Source: Rhynchopus euleeides (Eukaryota > Euglenozoa > Diplonemea > Diplonemida > Diplonemidae). Taken from it: DNA of 64,000 bases. The first letter of the stretch is position 1. Each line of letters opens with the position of its first letter. Location: contig OY723271.1 of assembly GCA_963210315.1 (NCBI GenBank), positions 2,046,001 through 2,110,000 of the forward strand, written 5' to 3'. Under the pieces are notes generated by a model that was not told the origin of the DNA, ran no database searches, and worked only from the letters and a program-made list of their open reading frames with translations. This document shows positions 52,988 to 64,000 of this stretch, one piece after another. A program made the position numbers and the translations under genes.

Positions 52988-55900
52988 TCACTGCTAAGGA
53001 AAAGTGGTAGACAAACAGCAATTTTTCCGACACCCCCATTCCGACCCCCGGAGAGCCTATTTTTGGGTAGCTGTTGGCCGATATGTGGTGGAAAACAGGT
53101 TTTAGGCCTATTTCGGTGATTTTTGACACCCGGGAAGGCATTTTTCGCCCATTTTTTATTTTCCTACCAGAACTTGTACCTCGGGGTAGTAGCGTGGCTT
53201 CGTCATTTTTTGACTACAACCACTGGGAAGAGGCATTGTATCAAGTTCCGCAGACATATCGTCCAGGAGGTTCTCCTGGAGCTCAAGTATGGTGAATTCA
53301 TCCTGGTGGAGCCCGCTCTCCTCGGCGCGATCCATCAATTCAGCACCCCGTTTCCTTCCCAGGAAGCTGCGGATCTCGCCCTGTTTGTGGGCCAAGTATC
53401 TCCCGGAACGCTTCCTGGGCAGTTGTCTGGGGACGCGGTCGCTTCGCAAATGCGCGCACATCCTCTGCCGAGGGTACAGGGGGATTTCCCCACCTCAATA
53501 TTCACTATTCCGCTTGCGGTGACCTGTGCGAGTGCAGTCACCGTTGAGGCTGTACACTGAAAGCGGCTGATCAGCTGTACTGTCATTGACGAGAGGAGAC
53601 CCCCCAGCCAGTCGTGCACCACACCTGTTTGAATTCGATCCACACCGACCTCGGCTCACGTCAGCACTAGGGTGCGAGCGCTGCAGTGGAGTATATGTTC
53701 GTACAGGGGCAACCGTGCCACCTGTGCTGCACCTTCACCATGGTGTGCTTCCGGTACAACAACCGGTAGGTACCTTCTTGTGCGATATCTGCGACCTGCA
53801 GCACCGCTATCTCACAGCAGGGCTTGCACCGCTGTTCCGATAGACTCCACAGGAACCTCTCGGCAGCTTTGAAGGGTGGAACAGAGCTTTTCTTGGCCCA
53901 TTGCATGTTGATCACGATGAGACCTTGCCCACCGGGGGTGGGCTCGGTACAAGTTGTGGTATGGAAAATTAGGATGGGGTCTGAGAGGGTAACAAGGCCA
54001 CAGATCATGTTGTAGTGGGGGTATTTCCGGGTTCCGACATATTCTGGACCGGTTTTTCATATTTTTTTGGCCCAAAAAATGACCTCCGAGGGAAAGTGGA
54101 ATTTTGGGGTTTGTCCCCCCCAGTGACCCCCCCCTACCCCCCCCCCCCCTTCCCCTCCACTACAACCCTTTTTTATATACTGATTACTGAACGCCTTTCC
54201 GGTTTGAGCATGGAGCATTTGTCACAAAAAAACGCGATGAGCCGCAACATGCGCACCTTTCTCTCCCCACTCCCACCTCCTCCTGTTGTTCAAAAATAGG
54301 CCTCCCTCACAATTGTCGTCACCCGACACATCCCAAACACGCATGCGTGTGCACAGTGTGGATCGCATCAAACAGTGGATGTTTCCGTGTGATCTTGTGT
54401 GCGGATTCAGTGCCCGGCCCTTCCCGCCGCCCTTCTTCGGCAATGACCCGTTGTGACCTTGTCGCGCGTTTCAATTCCGTTTTCCCCCCGCCCCCCCCCC
54501 CCTCCAACGTCCCAACCCCAACCGCCCTCCTCTTTCCCGTTCTTCATGGCAGGTTCATTAGAAGCTGCAGGGCCGCTTGTGTGTCTCTCTCTCCATCAGG
54601 TAGGAACCCAGAATACAAAAACAAAAAGTGACCCCCCCGCCCCCCCCCACCCCCCGTCTCTCCCCTCCAAAAAAGGAACGGGCTGGCCAAAGAAACCAAT
54701 TCTTTCAAAAACGAAGAAAAAAACCCCCCCCTCGTCTCGAGGTAACGAGTGAAGGGAGATCATCCTTGTGATTCCTTCTACTTCTATTTCAGTACCCCCA
54801 CACCCCTCGTCTCACACCCCCATCGGGGGTCCGATGTGCTGCTTTTGCGTTGAGTTGCCAACGCGCGCTTCCATTGATTCCTCCAGTTTTTTTTTCACTC
54901 AACTCTGTCTTTCTGTCGTATACTCACAGCGTATATGCCACCGTGAAAGAAAATTTGCACCCATCCCCCCCGCCCTCCCCCCACTCCCTCCCTCTGACAG
55001 CGTGTGCCGTTGGCGTTTGTTGGATTCCCCCGAAGCTCCAGACACCGCAAAGCGCCCAAACCAGAGCAAAACGGCTCGCACGAAGCACCCCGCCTTTCTC
55101 GTTGCAGTTTCGGCCTGCCTTCCAAACGACACCCCCTCTCCACCAAGCAGACATCTCCGCCGCGGCGTGAGATGCAGATCACTGGCGCACTGACGCTTTT
55201 CAGAGGGTGGCGGAAGGAACGGGGGTTTCACAGCGGCGCACGTTTGTCTTCCCCCGCCCCGCCCCCCCCCCCCCCCCTCTCACGAGTGAAGGGTGATCAT
55301 TCTTGTGGTCCTTTCTACTTCTGATTCACTACCCCCCCTCCCCCCCCCCCCGTGTGTTGTTAGCACAAATCGTCGATCGCGAGAACACCCTTTCTGGCAA
55401 TCCTTCGTCATTTTTTTTTCACCTCATCAAAACAGGAAATGCACCAAAAAAAATGACCCTGCGGGGTGATCGAACCCCCGTTTTTTGAGCCAGACGAAAC
55501 CTACACGGAAAACTCGGTTCTCGATCACCCCGCGTTGTCGGAAAATCCGTAGCGGAGCTTCTCTCTCTCTCTCTCTTCCCCCCCTCTCTCTCTCCTCTCT
55601 ACCGCCCTTGTTGCAACACACTGGGGTGCATTTTGCCTTCACTTTTGTGTCAAACTGCGTCAAAGTTTGCCACTTATATTCATTGTAGGTCGGCGAGCCT
55701 CACCCCGCACTACCTTCCTGCCTGGTAACCCCTTCTCCCCCACGAATTTTATCCGTTTTTTTTTGTAAGTTCGGCGTAGCCAACTCAGGAAACTTTTCAC
55801 CGTGCGGATCACTTGCGAACACTTCACACGCCCGGCAGGCTGGTGGGGTGTTCTGCGTTCGAAGAACACAAACTGTCGTTGCTACCTTCTCTCTTGAGAT

Positions 55901-56402
55901 TCACTCGGTTGCATTAGTTTCTCCTCCTTCCTGGTTCCTCCTCTTCAGCATATATTTCTCACGCACTCTCTCTCTCTCTCCTTGTCTGCTTGGATTCTGC
56001 CCCCCCCCACCCCCCACCCCCTTCAAAATAATGAGCAAACAGATTTCTTACCCTCACACCCCCCCCCCCCCCTCACCCCCCGCTGGCAACGCAAGTTCGT
56101 ACGAAGGTGTCAATCTTCCACCGACAGGGATCATTTTCTAATATGACTCGTATTCACTACTGCCATTGTCCTACCCTCGGCAGGGCAACTGTATTGGCGG
56201 GTATCTTTATCTCTCTTTCTCTCTCTCGTATGTTTTAAGTGTGAGTATCCCCGTAACGTATGTAGTACCTTGCAATCTCTCTCTCTCTCTTGCACCTTGT
56301 GTGATCAGGAAGTGACACGACACAGCTACAGCAACCTATTGTGCTCTCAGAACGCTCGCCACGCCCCTCCCTTCATCAAACGGGGGGGTCGTGGTTACCA
56401 TT
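52988..56402. other. Spacer with eroded open stretches and short repeats
   Basis: 53156-54008 has overlapping - strand open stretches (GEIRSFLGRKRGAELMDRAE and others) that may be a dead gene, but no motif. Segments at 54748-54795 and 55280-55330 (GAGTGAAGGG, then TTCTACTTCT) resemble each other and 32826-32858. 55370-55455 resembles 56766-56835. 55461-55541 has an inverted GCGGGGTGATCGA pair. 56219-56268 resembles the SINE tail end (TCTCTCGTATG...AGTATCCCCGTAACG). Confidence 0.4.
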
Positions 56403-56403
56403 G

Positions 56404-56501
56404 GGGGGCCTCGCCACCAAGTCACAGCTCGTCAGCCAGTGAGGGGAAGTGGGCCGTGGATCACTGTTTCTCGCTCAGTCACATCTGGTAGCGAGGGCCC
56501 C
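56404..56501. repeat. 100-bp palindromic repeat, copy 2
   Basis: GGGGCCTCGCCACCAAGTCA at one end and TGGTAGCGAGGGCCCC at the other; inverted relative to 48864-48968. Confidence 0.55.
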
Positions 56502-58653
56502 CATTGGGTTCTGTTGTTTTGCCGAGAGGGCGCCAGGGGAAAAAAAACCCCCCCGCGCCCAAAAAAAACTCAACGGGATGGCAGCAGAGAGGGTGGGAAG
56601 GTTGCTGAACGGTGTCACTTTGTCATCTTTTCTGCCCCACAACCACCAGTAGAGTAGTGTTAGTGTTGTTTGGTCCTGCTGCAGTCTGCTGAAACACGTT
56701 TTTTTTGTCAAATATTGGAAGCCTTTCCAAGGGGGCGGGGAGGGGAGTAGTTAGCTACCCCGTAAGTTTCTGGCAATCTTCGTCATTTTTTTCCCCCACC
56801 TAATCAATACAGCTTGCAATGCACCAAAAAAAAAGATCTCGTCGGCACCCCCGCCCCCCAAAGGCTGCAGGTTATCAGGTTCTCTGTTCGGAGTCCGTCA
56901 CCCCTCCCTTTCTTCTCCCACCTCGTGTATCCAGGGTGTGTGCCTTGTTGGGCAACAAGGTGTGTCCCCCACACACACACACATCCCAGCTTTTACCCTT
57001 CTCGTGTGATACCGGTTTGCGACATGCAGGCGCTGTGTTGTCGTTATGATGATGTAGTTACCCCGCCCCCCACCTCCCACCCCCGGCCAGTGCTGTCTCG
57101 GCAAACTGCACAAACGTTTTGTGTTTGCACACCGCGTTCGCAGACAGCGCTGCCCCCCGGGAGGGAGGCGGGGGAGCGGTTAACCAGCAGACGAGGCTGT
57201 GGCGGGAAGCACACAGCCGTAGGAGGGCTGGCATTAGCAACACTGGTGTGGTATCGCTGACATCGCCTGTCTCGTATCGCGTTTTGAACGATTTTGAACG
57301 ATTTTTGGCCGTGCTCGTAGCATTCCCCGTTGAGGGGGTCGCTATTTCGTGTTCTCCTGGCCGCACGGAGGCATTGCCTTACGTCGCCTCTTCCTCTTTT
57401 CCTTTGGTGGTGTGTTGGTCTGGCACAGAGGGCGGGACCGTGCTGATATGCACAGTGACGACTCTCCCTTTTGTTTTGTGCCCGCCTCCACCGAGATTCG
57501 GCTGATGCCTCTCAGACTGGGGGCGGGCGGTCGCCGACCCTTTTCTGTACGAGGTTTTCCACAGGCTGCACACCTGCCCCGCGGCTGTGTGGCAGTCTTC
57601 GCGGAGTGCAATGCGAAGGTCTGGCCTGACGTGGTGTGACTATTTAGACTCCAGGTGTCTCCACCCTTCCTGGTCTGGGGAGCCTCGGTACCCAAGCAGT
57701 TTTCGGTCATGCCCTGGACCACGGCCGTGCTAGACTCCTGGTGCAGGCACCCGTCATGGTCCGGGGACGGCCCCCCCAGGCAGTTTAACGTCTTACCCAG
57801 GACCTGGCGCGAACGGCAAGGTTTTCTGGAGTTGGTTTTGTGGTGGTGGGTGGAGTGGTGGGAAGTGTAGAAGGGTGAAGTCTGAAGTTCTCCCCCCCGC
57901 CCCCCCCGCCACACCCCCCTGGCACTTCACGACCCGGGTAGGTTGGGAGGGAGGGGGGAAGCTCTCCCTCTATATCTTTCTGTCTGCAGACATGAGAAAT
58001 GTGGCGCAAAATTACCGCCAAGCCCCTTTGTGGCCCCACCTGACCGTCGACCCCCCCCCCCCCCCCCCCCGCACTACCACCACCGCCACCACCGCCACCA
58101 CCGCCACCACCGCCACCACCATACCCCCCCCCCCCCACCCCCGCTTCCTGCTTCGGGATCTGCTGTCTCGCACAGCGATTATCCGGTATTCTTCTACCTC
58201 TCGGTGTCTCGGTGGTGTTGACAGCGTGTTGGTGTTGTGCCGCTGGCGTTGCTGCTCCCCCGCCTACCTCTGAAGCTCCAGCAACGCAAGCGCCAGCCCA
58301 GATCACACGCGACCCCCCTCTCCCCTTCTCTCGAATATTTACCGTATAAGGAGCGCTGCGGTGCTGAATAATACGGTGTGATTTTTTGGTGGGTTTCCTC
58401 CGAGATACGTGGGGGAAGCTCGCCGAATTTCTGCCGAAAAACTGCCGACAGCGAAGTGCCCCCCTCCCCTTTAAAGTGACACAACAACAACGATGGCGTT
58501 GTGGCACGACGGGCCCGTGGGGTATGCTGCGACCTGGGGTCCGCTTGAAGAACAACGTGCGGCACTGCTGCGCCCAGACTTGACAAAGGAAGCCCCACCT
58601 CCCCCCTGGGTTTGGTGTGGTGTAGTCGTCGATGCCGAGGAGGTAAACAAAAT
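56502..58653. other. Spacer, no gene seen
   Basis: Two GAACGATTTTGAACGATTTT-type motifs near 57283. A CCACCACCG tract at 58075-58120. C runs at 58050-58070 and 58124-58136. No coding region could be supported. Confidence 0.4.
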
Positions 58654-58860
58654 AAAATCGTACTCCTTTCGCTTTATTATAGACACCCTGTCCAGCAACT
58701 GTGGGAGAACAGTTCCGGACTACTTTTTGTTGAGCGCACACTTGCTGTCTCAAGGCTGTGTTGAGGCCCTGTGAAGTGGCATGAGGTGCTAATCCAAAGC
58801 TTCAGTCGTACGATTTCCTTCGTTACTTCGCGACTTCGCTACGCTTCGTCGCTCGTAACT
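58654..58860 (-). repeat. 208-bp dispersed repeat, copy 2
   Basis: Inverse of 49758-49965 with few differences and a small change near 58785. Confidence 0.75.
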
Positions 58861-60345
58861 AGTAAAAAAAAAGGCAAAAGGCTTCGCCGGGTCTGTGCGT
58901 GCAGGGTTAATCGTCGAACCAAGAATAGGACGCGGGCTGGGCTGCAGGGTGGCTACGCCCCTCCCCTCCTTTGAAACCGGCCCCCCCCCCCCCCACCTTG
59001 CACACCGCAGTGCACTCAGAACAGAAGCTGCATCGTCAAAACCACACCGCCCATGCAGGACCCCCCCCCCCCCCCCAGTGTTGTTAGAAACCGAGTTTTA
59101 GGAGGATGTATAACGAACTGTAAATTCTGTAAAATTTTGTAAAAAATGGGGGGATTTTTTGGAAAAATGGCCAAAAAAAGAGTGTGGGGAGTTGGGTCCA
59201 GTTTAGCAAAGTCCGTGTATTTGGACGCGGCCCCTCAGATAAGGAAGCCGCGTCTCAGGTGCGATATGGGGTGTTGGAGAATTTCAGGGTTCGGCCCGAA
59301 ATTCCCGTTCGAACCGCTATCCCAGGTCCGACTCAAAACTGTGCTGGGCTCTCGGAGACGGGAGCCCGAAAGCGGGAAGACCAAGCCAATTGTTTTTCCG
59401 TGCGAGGATCACTCCTCGACACTGTGTGGAAGCCCTGCAGGGCACATCCATGAGACGCATCACAACAGAAGGGACAGAAGAACATGAGGCCACGAGGAAG
59501 CTGGCCGTGTATCGCAAAGTTTTCGACAACGTAGCATGCCCGAGAGGAACGTTCTTCCCGTTCCCATTCAGGGTACGGTACACCTGAGGACAGCAAAAGA
59601 CGGTCACCTTGCAGGCGGGGCAACGCCTGCATGAACGCAGATAAAATTGCAGCATACGTTCCCTGCATCAGGAGCCGGTTGTCAAGCCTCCCGTGTTGCA
59701 GTTGTAGGGCTCCGAATAACACCCAGTTTCATCGGACCGTAACGAGGATCTTGGCATCGACGAGCCACAGACTGTGACACTTTACAGTCGGAATCGCGTC
59801 CGACACCTGGTAGGCATTGCCATGCCGATGGAAGGCCCCCCCAGCCCATGGGGGGCCCGGGGTCTCAGACGGTGGGAGGCACTCCAGAGTGGCGTGTGGC
59901 CTCCGACCGGCGCGGACTGCGCTACAACACCGCAACCGAGGGCACCTGCAACTACATTTGGATGCGGGACACGGCATCTTCTGAGATGCTCGGCGGGGAG
60001 AGGGGGTCTCTCTGTACCTCCTAGGGAAAGCGGACAGAACGAGGTAGGCACTCGGAGATGGAGCCGAGAGGGGCGGACGGGGGTTCTTTCAGGCAGCGCC
60101 GCAACAGCGAGAAGAACACGTGCAACCCCAGAACATGAGGCGCCGTGACGGAGCAACAGGAGAAAACCATAAAAACAGGGCGTCCGGACGACAGACAGGC
60201 ACGGGACTGGAAACGCAAACAAACAGACAGCCGAAAAGAAGTCGAAGTGAAACGGTTGTACAAAGGGCTCGGCTTTACCGACGTCCTTCGTACAGAGTGA
60301 AACGACGACGCCGCCGAAGGCGGCCAATCCGCCGCCCGAAGGGCG
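58861..60345. other. Spacer, possible dead coding stretch
   Basis: 59333-59980 on the - strand has several overlapping open stretches in different frames (for example GALQLQHGRLDNRLLMQGTY) that might be an eroded gene, without any motif I can name. A GC inverted-repeat cluster (GCCGCCGAAGGCGGC) stands at 60309-60350. Confidence 0.35.
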
Positions 60346-61073
60346 GCGGAAAATTTTTTGGGGTGTTTTTGGGTGAAAATCCGGGCAACCCGGGCCCTTT
60401 GGGACCACATAGGCCAGGAAAGGCCAAAATTTTCGACTTTTTTCGGAAATTTTCCGATTTTTCACAGTGTGGCAGTCCGCAGACACAGATTTTCGGGTCA
60501 GAAAAAAAATTTTTTTTTCGACCCAAAAATTTCGGATTTTTTTCCGGAGGGTGTATGGTGACCATCCCGGAAATCCGAAAAAAACCTGATTTTTCCTGAT
60601 TTTCGGATTTTTCTCGAAATTCGCCCTTGTGTCAACCAGTGGCAATTTTTTCGGAAAATCGGGAAAAAACAGGAAAATCCGGAAAATCATACACCCTCCT
60701 AGTGTCTGGGGGGTGATATGGCGGAAAATTTTTTGGGGTGTTTTTGGGTGAAAATCCGGGCAACCCGGGCCCTTTGGGACCACATAGGCCAGGAAAGGCC
60801 AAAATTTTCGACTTTTTTCGGAAATTTTCCGATTTTTCACAGTGTGGCAGTCCGCAGACACAGATTTTCGGGTCAGAAAAAAAAATTTTTTTCGACCCAA
60901 AAATTTCGGATTTTTTTCCGGAGGGTGTATGGTGACCATCCCGGAAATCCGAAAAAAACCTGATTTTTCCTGATTTTCGGATTTTTCTCGAAATTCGCCC
61001 TTGTGTCAACCAGTGGCAAATTTTTCGGAAAATCGGGAAAAAACAGGAAAATCCGGAAAATCATACACCCTCC
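60346..61073 (+). repeat. 375-bp tandem duplication
   Basis: GCGGAAAATTTTTTGGGGTG starts both units, at 60346 and 60721, and they stay nearly identical to their ends. Each contains a 154-bp segment bounded by GGAGGGTGTATG and CATACACCCTCC (60546-60699 and 60920-61073), which may be a miniature inverted-repeat element. Closeness to the assembly gap leaves an assembly duplication possible. Confidence 0.8.
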
Positions 61074-61102
61074 TTAAACATTTTAAACGTTTTAAACGTT
61101 TT

Positions 61103-61497
61103 AAAGTTTAAAACGCCGTTTTAAATTACCGTATACGTAAATATTTTGGAACGTAAATATTATGGAACGTAATTATTATGGAACGTAAATATTATGGAAC
61201 GCTGGTGGGTTGGCGTTCCAGATTTTTTTCGTTCCATAATATTTACAGGGCTTTCTGCGACTCGGGGACTTGGACCAGGTGATCGGACGGCATACAGAGT
61301 CCCTGACGGGACCTACTCGTGCACTTTTCGTGCGATTCCTGAGGCAAACCATCCTCACCACCGAGTCCCCAACTGGCCCTGTAAATATTTTGGAACGTAA
61401 ATATTATGGAACGGACCGGGCAAAAATGGGCCCGTTCCATAATATTTACGTTCCATAATATTTACGTATACATTATTTAAAACGGGGTTTAAAACGG
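61103..61497. mobile_element. Short inverted-repeat element with 17-bp iterons
   Basis: Imperfect ends (AAACGCCGTTTTAAAT against ATTTAAAACGGGGTTT inverted), then GTATACG inverted to CGTATAC. Inside, GTAAATATTATGGAACG-type iterons stand four in tandem on the left, then inverted, direct and inverted again. No coding capacity; 395 bp. Confidence 0.65.
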
Positions 61498-61774
61498 CAA
61501 AAAACCCTGCAAAATATAGGGGGAGACTTTTCGATTTTTTTTTCTGGAACCCAAAATTGATCGTTTTGGGCCATCTGAGGCCATCTTCGGCAAAAAAATC
61601 CAATTTTGAGGCTCCCTGGGGGTCCCAAATGGGTGAACAAATTCCCTGTGTGAAATAGCCTATTGCAGGCCTTTTGAGCATGATCAGGCAAACACAGCTG
61701 TGTGGCAGGGCTTTCTGCGAAAATTCGCCTCCTGGTGAAGTGGGCTACTTTTCACCCTCCATTCACCCTGGCCT

Positions 61775-61974
61775 NNNNNNNNNNNNNNNNNNNNNNNNNN
61801 NNNNNNNNNNNNNNNNNNNNNNNNNNNNNNNNNNNNNNNNNNNNNNNNNNNNNNNNNNNNNNNNNNNNNNNNNNNNNNNNNNNNNNNNNNNNNNNNNNNN
61901 NNNNNNNNNNNNNNNNNNNNNNNNNNNNNNNNNNNNNNNNNNNNNNNNNNNNNNNNNNNNNNNNNNNNNNNNNN
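61775..61974. other. Assembly gap
   Basis: 200 N, so the true length is unknown. Reading frames crossing it are meaningless. Confidence 0.99.
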
Positions 61975-62420
61975 TGGCCATTCTTCGGGTGCGAACAGTT
62001 TGTTACGCGGTTCTGTGACTGTTCTGGGCCATGTTCATGACCACCCCCGGCTGGGTGCTGTGACTGTTGCTCAAGAACCAGTTATCCGAGCAAAACTGTG
62101 ACCAACATTTTCCATACCACGTAACAAACTGTTCGCACCCAAGAAAGTGTCTCCCGGAGGGTATTTCTCACCTCTCTTCGGGTGCGAACAGTTTGTTATG
62201 CGGTTCCGTGATTGTTTGGAGATATTTTCATGACCACCCCCTGGCTGGGCGCTGTGACGTTGCACGAGAACTGATTATTCGAGCAAAAGCACGCCCAACA
62301 TTTTCCATACCATGTTTCAAACTGTTCGCACCCAACAAAGTGTCTCCCGGAGAGTGTTTCTGGCCATTCTCCGGGTGCGAACAGTTTGTTACACGGTTCC
62401 GTGACTGTCCGGATCATCCC
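61975..62420 (+). repeat. 193-bp satellite next to the gap
   Basis: GGGTGCGAACAGTTTGTTA at 61987, 62180 and 62373, an exact 193-bp period. Each unit also holds the inverse AAACTGTTCGCACCC, so units can fold. The gap probably lies inside a longer array. Confidence 0.85.
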
Positions 62421-62439
62421 CGGTTGGCTTGATCCAGGA

Positions 62440-62930
62440 CGAAGGCTAGTACATGCCCGTTTGCACCCTAGATGCCGTCCGTTTGTCGCAGAATGAACTC
62501 GGGATGCTGCCCGTTTGCTGCCGCAGTTCTGATGCAGGATGAAGTCTGGTACATGCCGGTTTGAAGCCCAGATGATGCCGGTTTGTTACTGTTGTGATGC
62601 AGAATGAGGTCTAGTACATGCCCGTTTGAACTCTGAATGCTGTCCGTTTGCGGCAGAATGAAGTCGAGTACATGCCCGTTTGCTGAAGGCACGGAGTTAG
62701 TACATGCCCGTTTCGACTCTACGTCGTGCCGGATGAAGATAGTACACGCCCGTTTGTACTCTGAATGCTGCCCGTTTGCTCGAGGCGAAGGGCGAGGACA
62801 TGCAGGTTTGGGATTGGAATTGTGAAGTTGTGGAGCAGAATGAAGGCTAGTACATGCCCGTTTGAACTCGAAATGCTGCCCGTTTGGTTCAGAATGAAGT
62901 CTAGCACATGCGCGATTGGAGGTTCGACGT
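62440..62930. repeat. Minisatellite with TACATGCCCGTTTG
   Basis: TACATGCCCGTTTG recurs about eight times with GAATGCTGCCCGTTTG and GCAGAATGAAGTCTAG between. A - strand frame (62977-62468) stays open and reads a peptide repeat (NGHVLDFIL), probably by chance of period. Confidence 0.75.
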
Positions 62931-63037
62931 GGGCTGGGCTGGGTGTGGGTCGGCACCTCGTTTTCTGACAAGGCCACACAGGGGAATTAAAGCTTCATTT
63001 TTTTTCTGCTGAAAATGGCTGAAGTGTCCCTCTGCTA

Positions 63038-63696
63038 CTCATAGATTGGCTGTGTATGTTCTTTGCACACAGTTGACACAGCTGCAGAAGAGGTTTGTGC
63101 ACTGCAACACACAGGACTTCGTTGAACCCATCAGCGCGCCCTACTTCCTGTCCCGGTTCCCCGAAGGACACCGCAAATTATCGCTCTGCTTGTGCAAAAT
63201 GCCAATCCCGCTGGGGGCGACTTTCACACCATTCGTGTCATCCGAGGCGACTTTGAGCACGCTTGACCAACGCGCACAGCAGGAGGGGGATGACAGTTCT
63301 GACGAAGAAGATGAGGCCTGCAGGATGGCTTGTCTTGCCCAAGGTGTAACACAACTACGACAGGCGATGGCCGCACTTTGACACCTCAAATTCTAACCGC
63401 TCACCTCCGCAGGTGCAGCCGCTACCAGGAGGATAGGTAGGTAGTCCAGAGTCCGGGGAAACTGACAGAAGCAAAACAAGCCCCTCCCCATCCCTCTTCC
63501 ACCATGATTTTACCCCCCACGCCAGTAGACTGTAACTATATCATGGGAAAAATGGATGAAAATAGGTGAAAAGACTCCCGCTAGGGGGAGTCAGACTCCC
63601 CCTAGCGGGAGTATAGACTCCCGCTAGCGGGAGTCTTTGACACCCGCTCAGACTCCCGCTCCCAGACTCCCGCTAGGGCCGCTGGAGTCCACCGTG
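63038..63696 (+). pseudogene. Truncated copy of the 44.9-kb TIR element
   Basis: It matches 44864 to about 45537 in reverse: the last 120 or so codons of the candidate transposase, the 3' flank and the complete terminal repeat ending GGAGTCCACCGTG at 63696. A loss of about 4 bases near 63313 shifts the frame after SSDEEDE, so the zinc finger is not read. The upstream two thirds of the element is absent and no left terminus is present. Confidence 0.85.
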
Positions 63697-63785
63697 TAAG
63701 TGACCGTAAGTGTTGGTAAGTGACCGTAAGTGTTGGTAAGTGACTGTAAGTGACGTTAAGTGACACTAAGTGACGGTAAATGACG
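63697..63785 (+). repeat. TAAGTGACC short tandem array
   Basis: Nine or so units of GTAAGTGAC/GTAAGTGTTG type begin directly after the transposon terminus. Confidence 0.8.
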
Positions 63786-63889
63786 CCAAAAATCCTGAAT
63801 GCACACGCCTGGAGGGGGCTTGCAGGAGGTCCTCACGTCTCGGGCCCCAGTGCGTTCCTTTGACTCCGTGCTGACTGTAGTGGGGTAAC

Positions 63890-64000
63890 TTGGACACCGA
63901 CCGGCCGGTTGACCGGTCAGGAAGTAACCCGTTGACCGGCCATCTGACCGTTCACCGGCAGACCGGTGGCCGCGCCGGTTGACCGGCCATCTGCCCGCAA
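63890..64000. repeat. GACCGGCC-rich array at window end
   Basis: GGTTGACCGGCCATCTG-like units with many CCGG inverted pairs. It continues beyond the window. Confidence 0.6.

Noticed and set aside
59333..59980. Gene on the - strand around 59.3-60.0 kb
   Set aside because: Open stretches in several frames with no recognisable motif or splice chain.
62451..62930. CRISPR-like array
   Set aside because: Repeats are imperfect, spacers irregular and similar to each other, and the setting is eukaryotic.
62468..62977. Peptide-repeat frame in the minisatellite
   Set aside because: Repeat units vary in length and the peptide drifts between frames; it looks like chance openness.

Overview
The window reads as nuclear DNA from a flagellated protist. 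Host genes carry short GT-AG introns, codons are GC-rich, and introns and spacers are full of poly-C, poly-G and dinucleotide runs. The dynein heavy chain implies a cilium or flagellum. An alveolate, perhaps a chromerid, would fit the gene style and repeat load, but that is inference; nothing here names the organism. About 200 N mark an assembly gap at 61775-61974.

Host genes fill only the first quarter, all on the + strand: the 3' end of a dynein heavy chain (to 2229), a protein with four RanBP2-like zinc fingers (about 4072-5281), a C2/transmembrane/PX protein (7586-9326), a REXO5-like 3'-5' RNA exonuclease (10455-12455) and an unrecognised two-helix membrane protein (14651-15745). I see no convincing host gene after 15.7 kb.

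The rest is mostly mobile DNA. Two tyrosine-recombinase retrotransposons of the DIRS/Ngaro/PAT type have split direct repeats in the order A1 - gag - YR - RT/RNase H - B1 A2 B2. The copy at 21875-26414 is decayed; the copy at 37374-42258 has all reading frames open. In both, gag and YR share one frame with only a TGA between them. Solo repeats of a third family lie at 18.9, 19.5 and 49.6 kb. Non-LTR retrotransposon pieces on the - strand occupy about 26.4-29.1 kb (RT, RNase H, zinc knuckle) and 34.7-37.3 kb (C-terminal part only). A tRNA-headed SINE-like repeat with a (GA)n tail occurs at 16.7 and 32.3 kb.

The least familiar object is a 3.5-kb terminal-inverted-repeat element at 44864-48351. 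It carries two genes I cannot assign, and its 155-bp ends are built from copies of a palindrome of the type GACTCCCGCTAGCGGGAGTC. A 231-bp miniature relative (20587-20817) and a truncated copy of one gene plus terminus (63038-63696) show that it is a family. Two other unrelated inverted-repeat elements (51798-52987 and 61103-61497) also have repeated palindromes or iterons at their ends.

The last 4 kb is tandem-repeat rich: a 375-bp duplication, a 193-bp satellite next to the gap, a minisatellite and short arrays. Coordinates of exon ends and element ends were read by eye.
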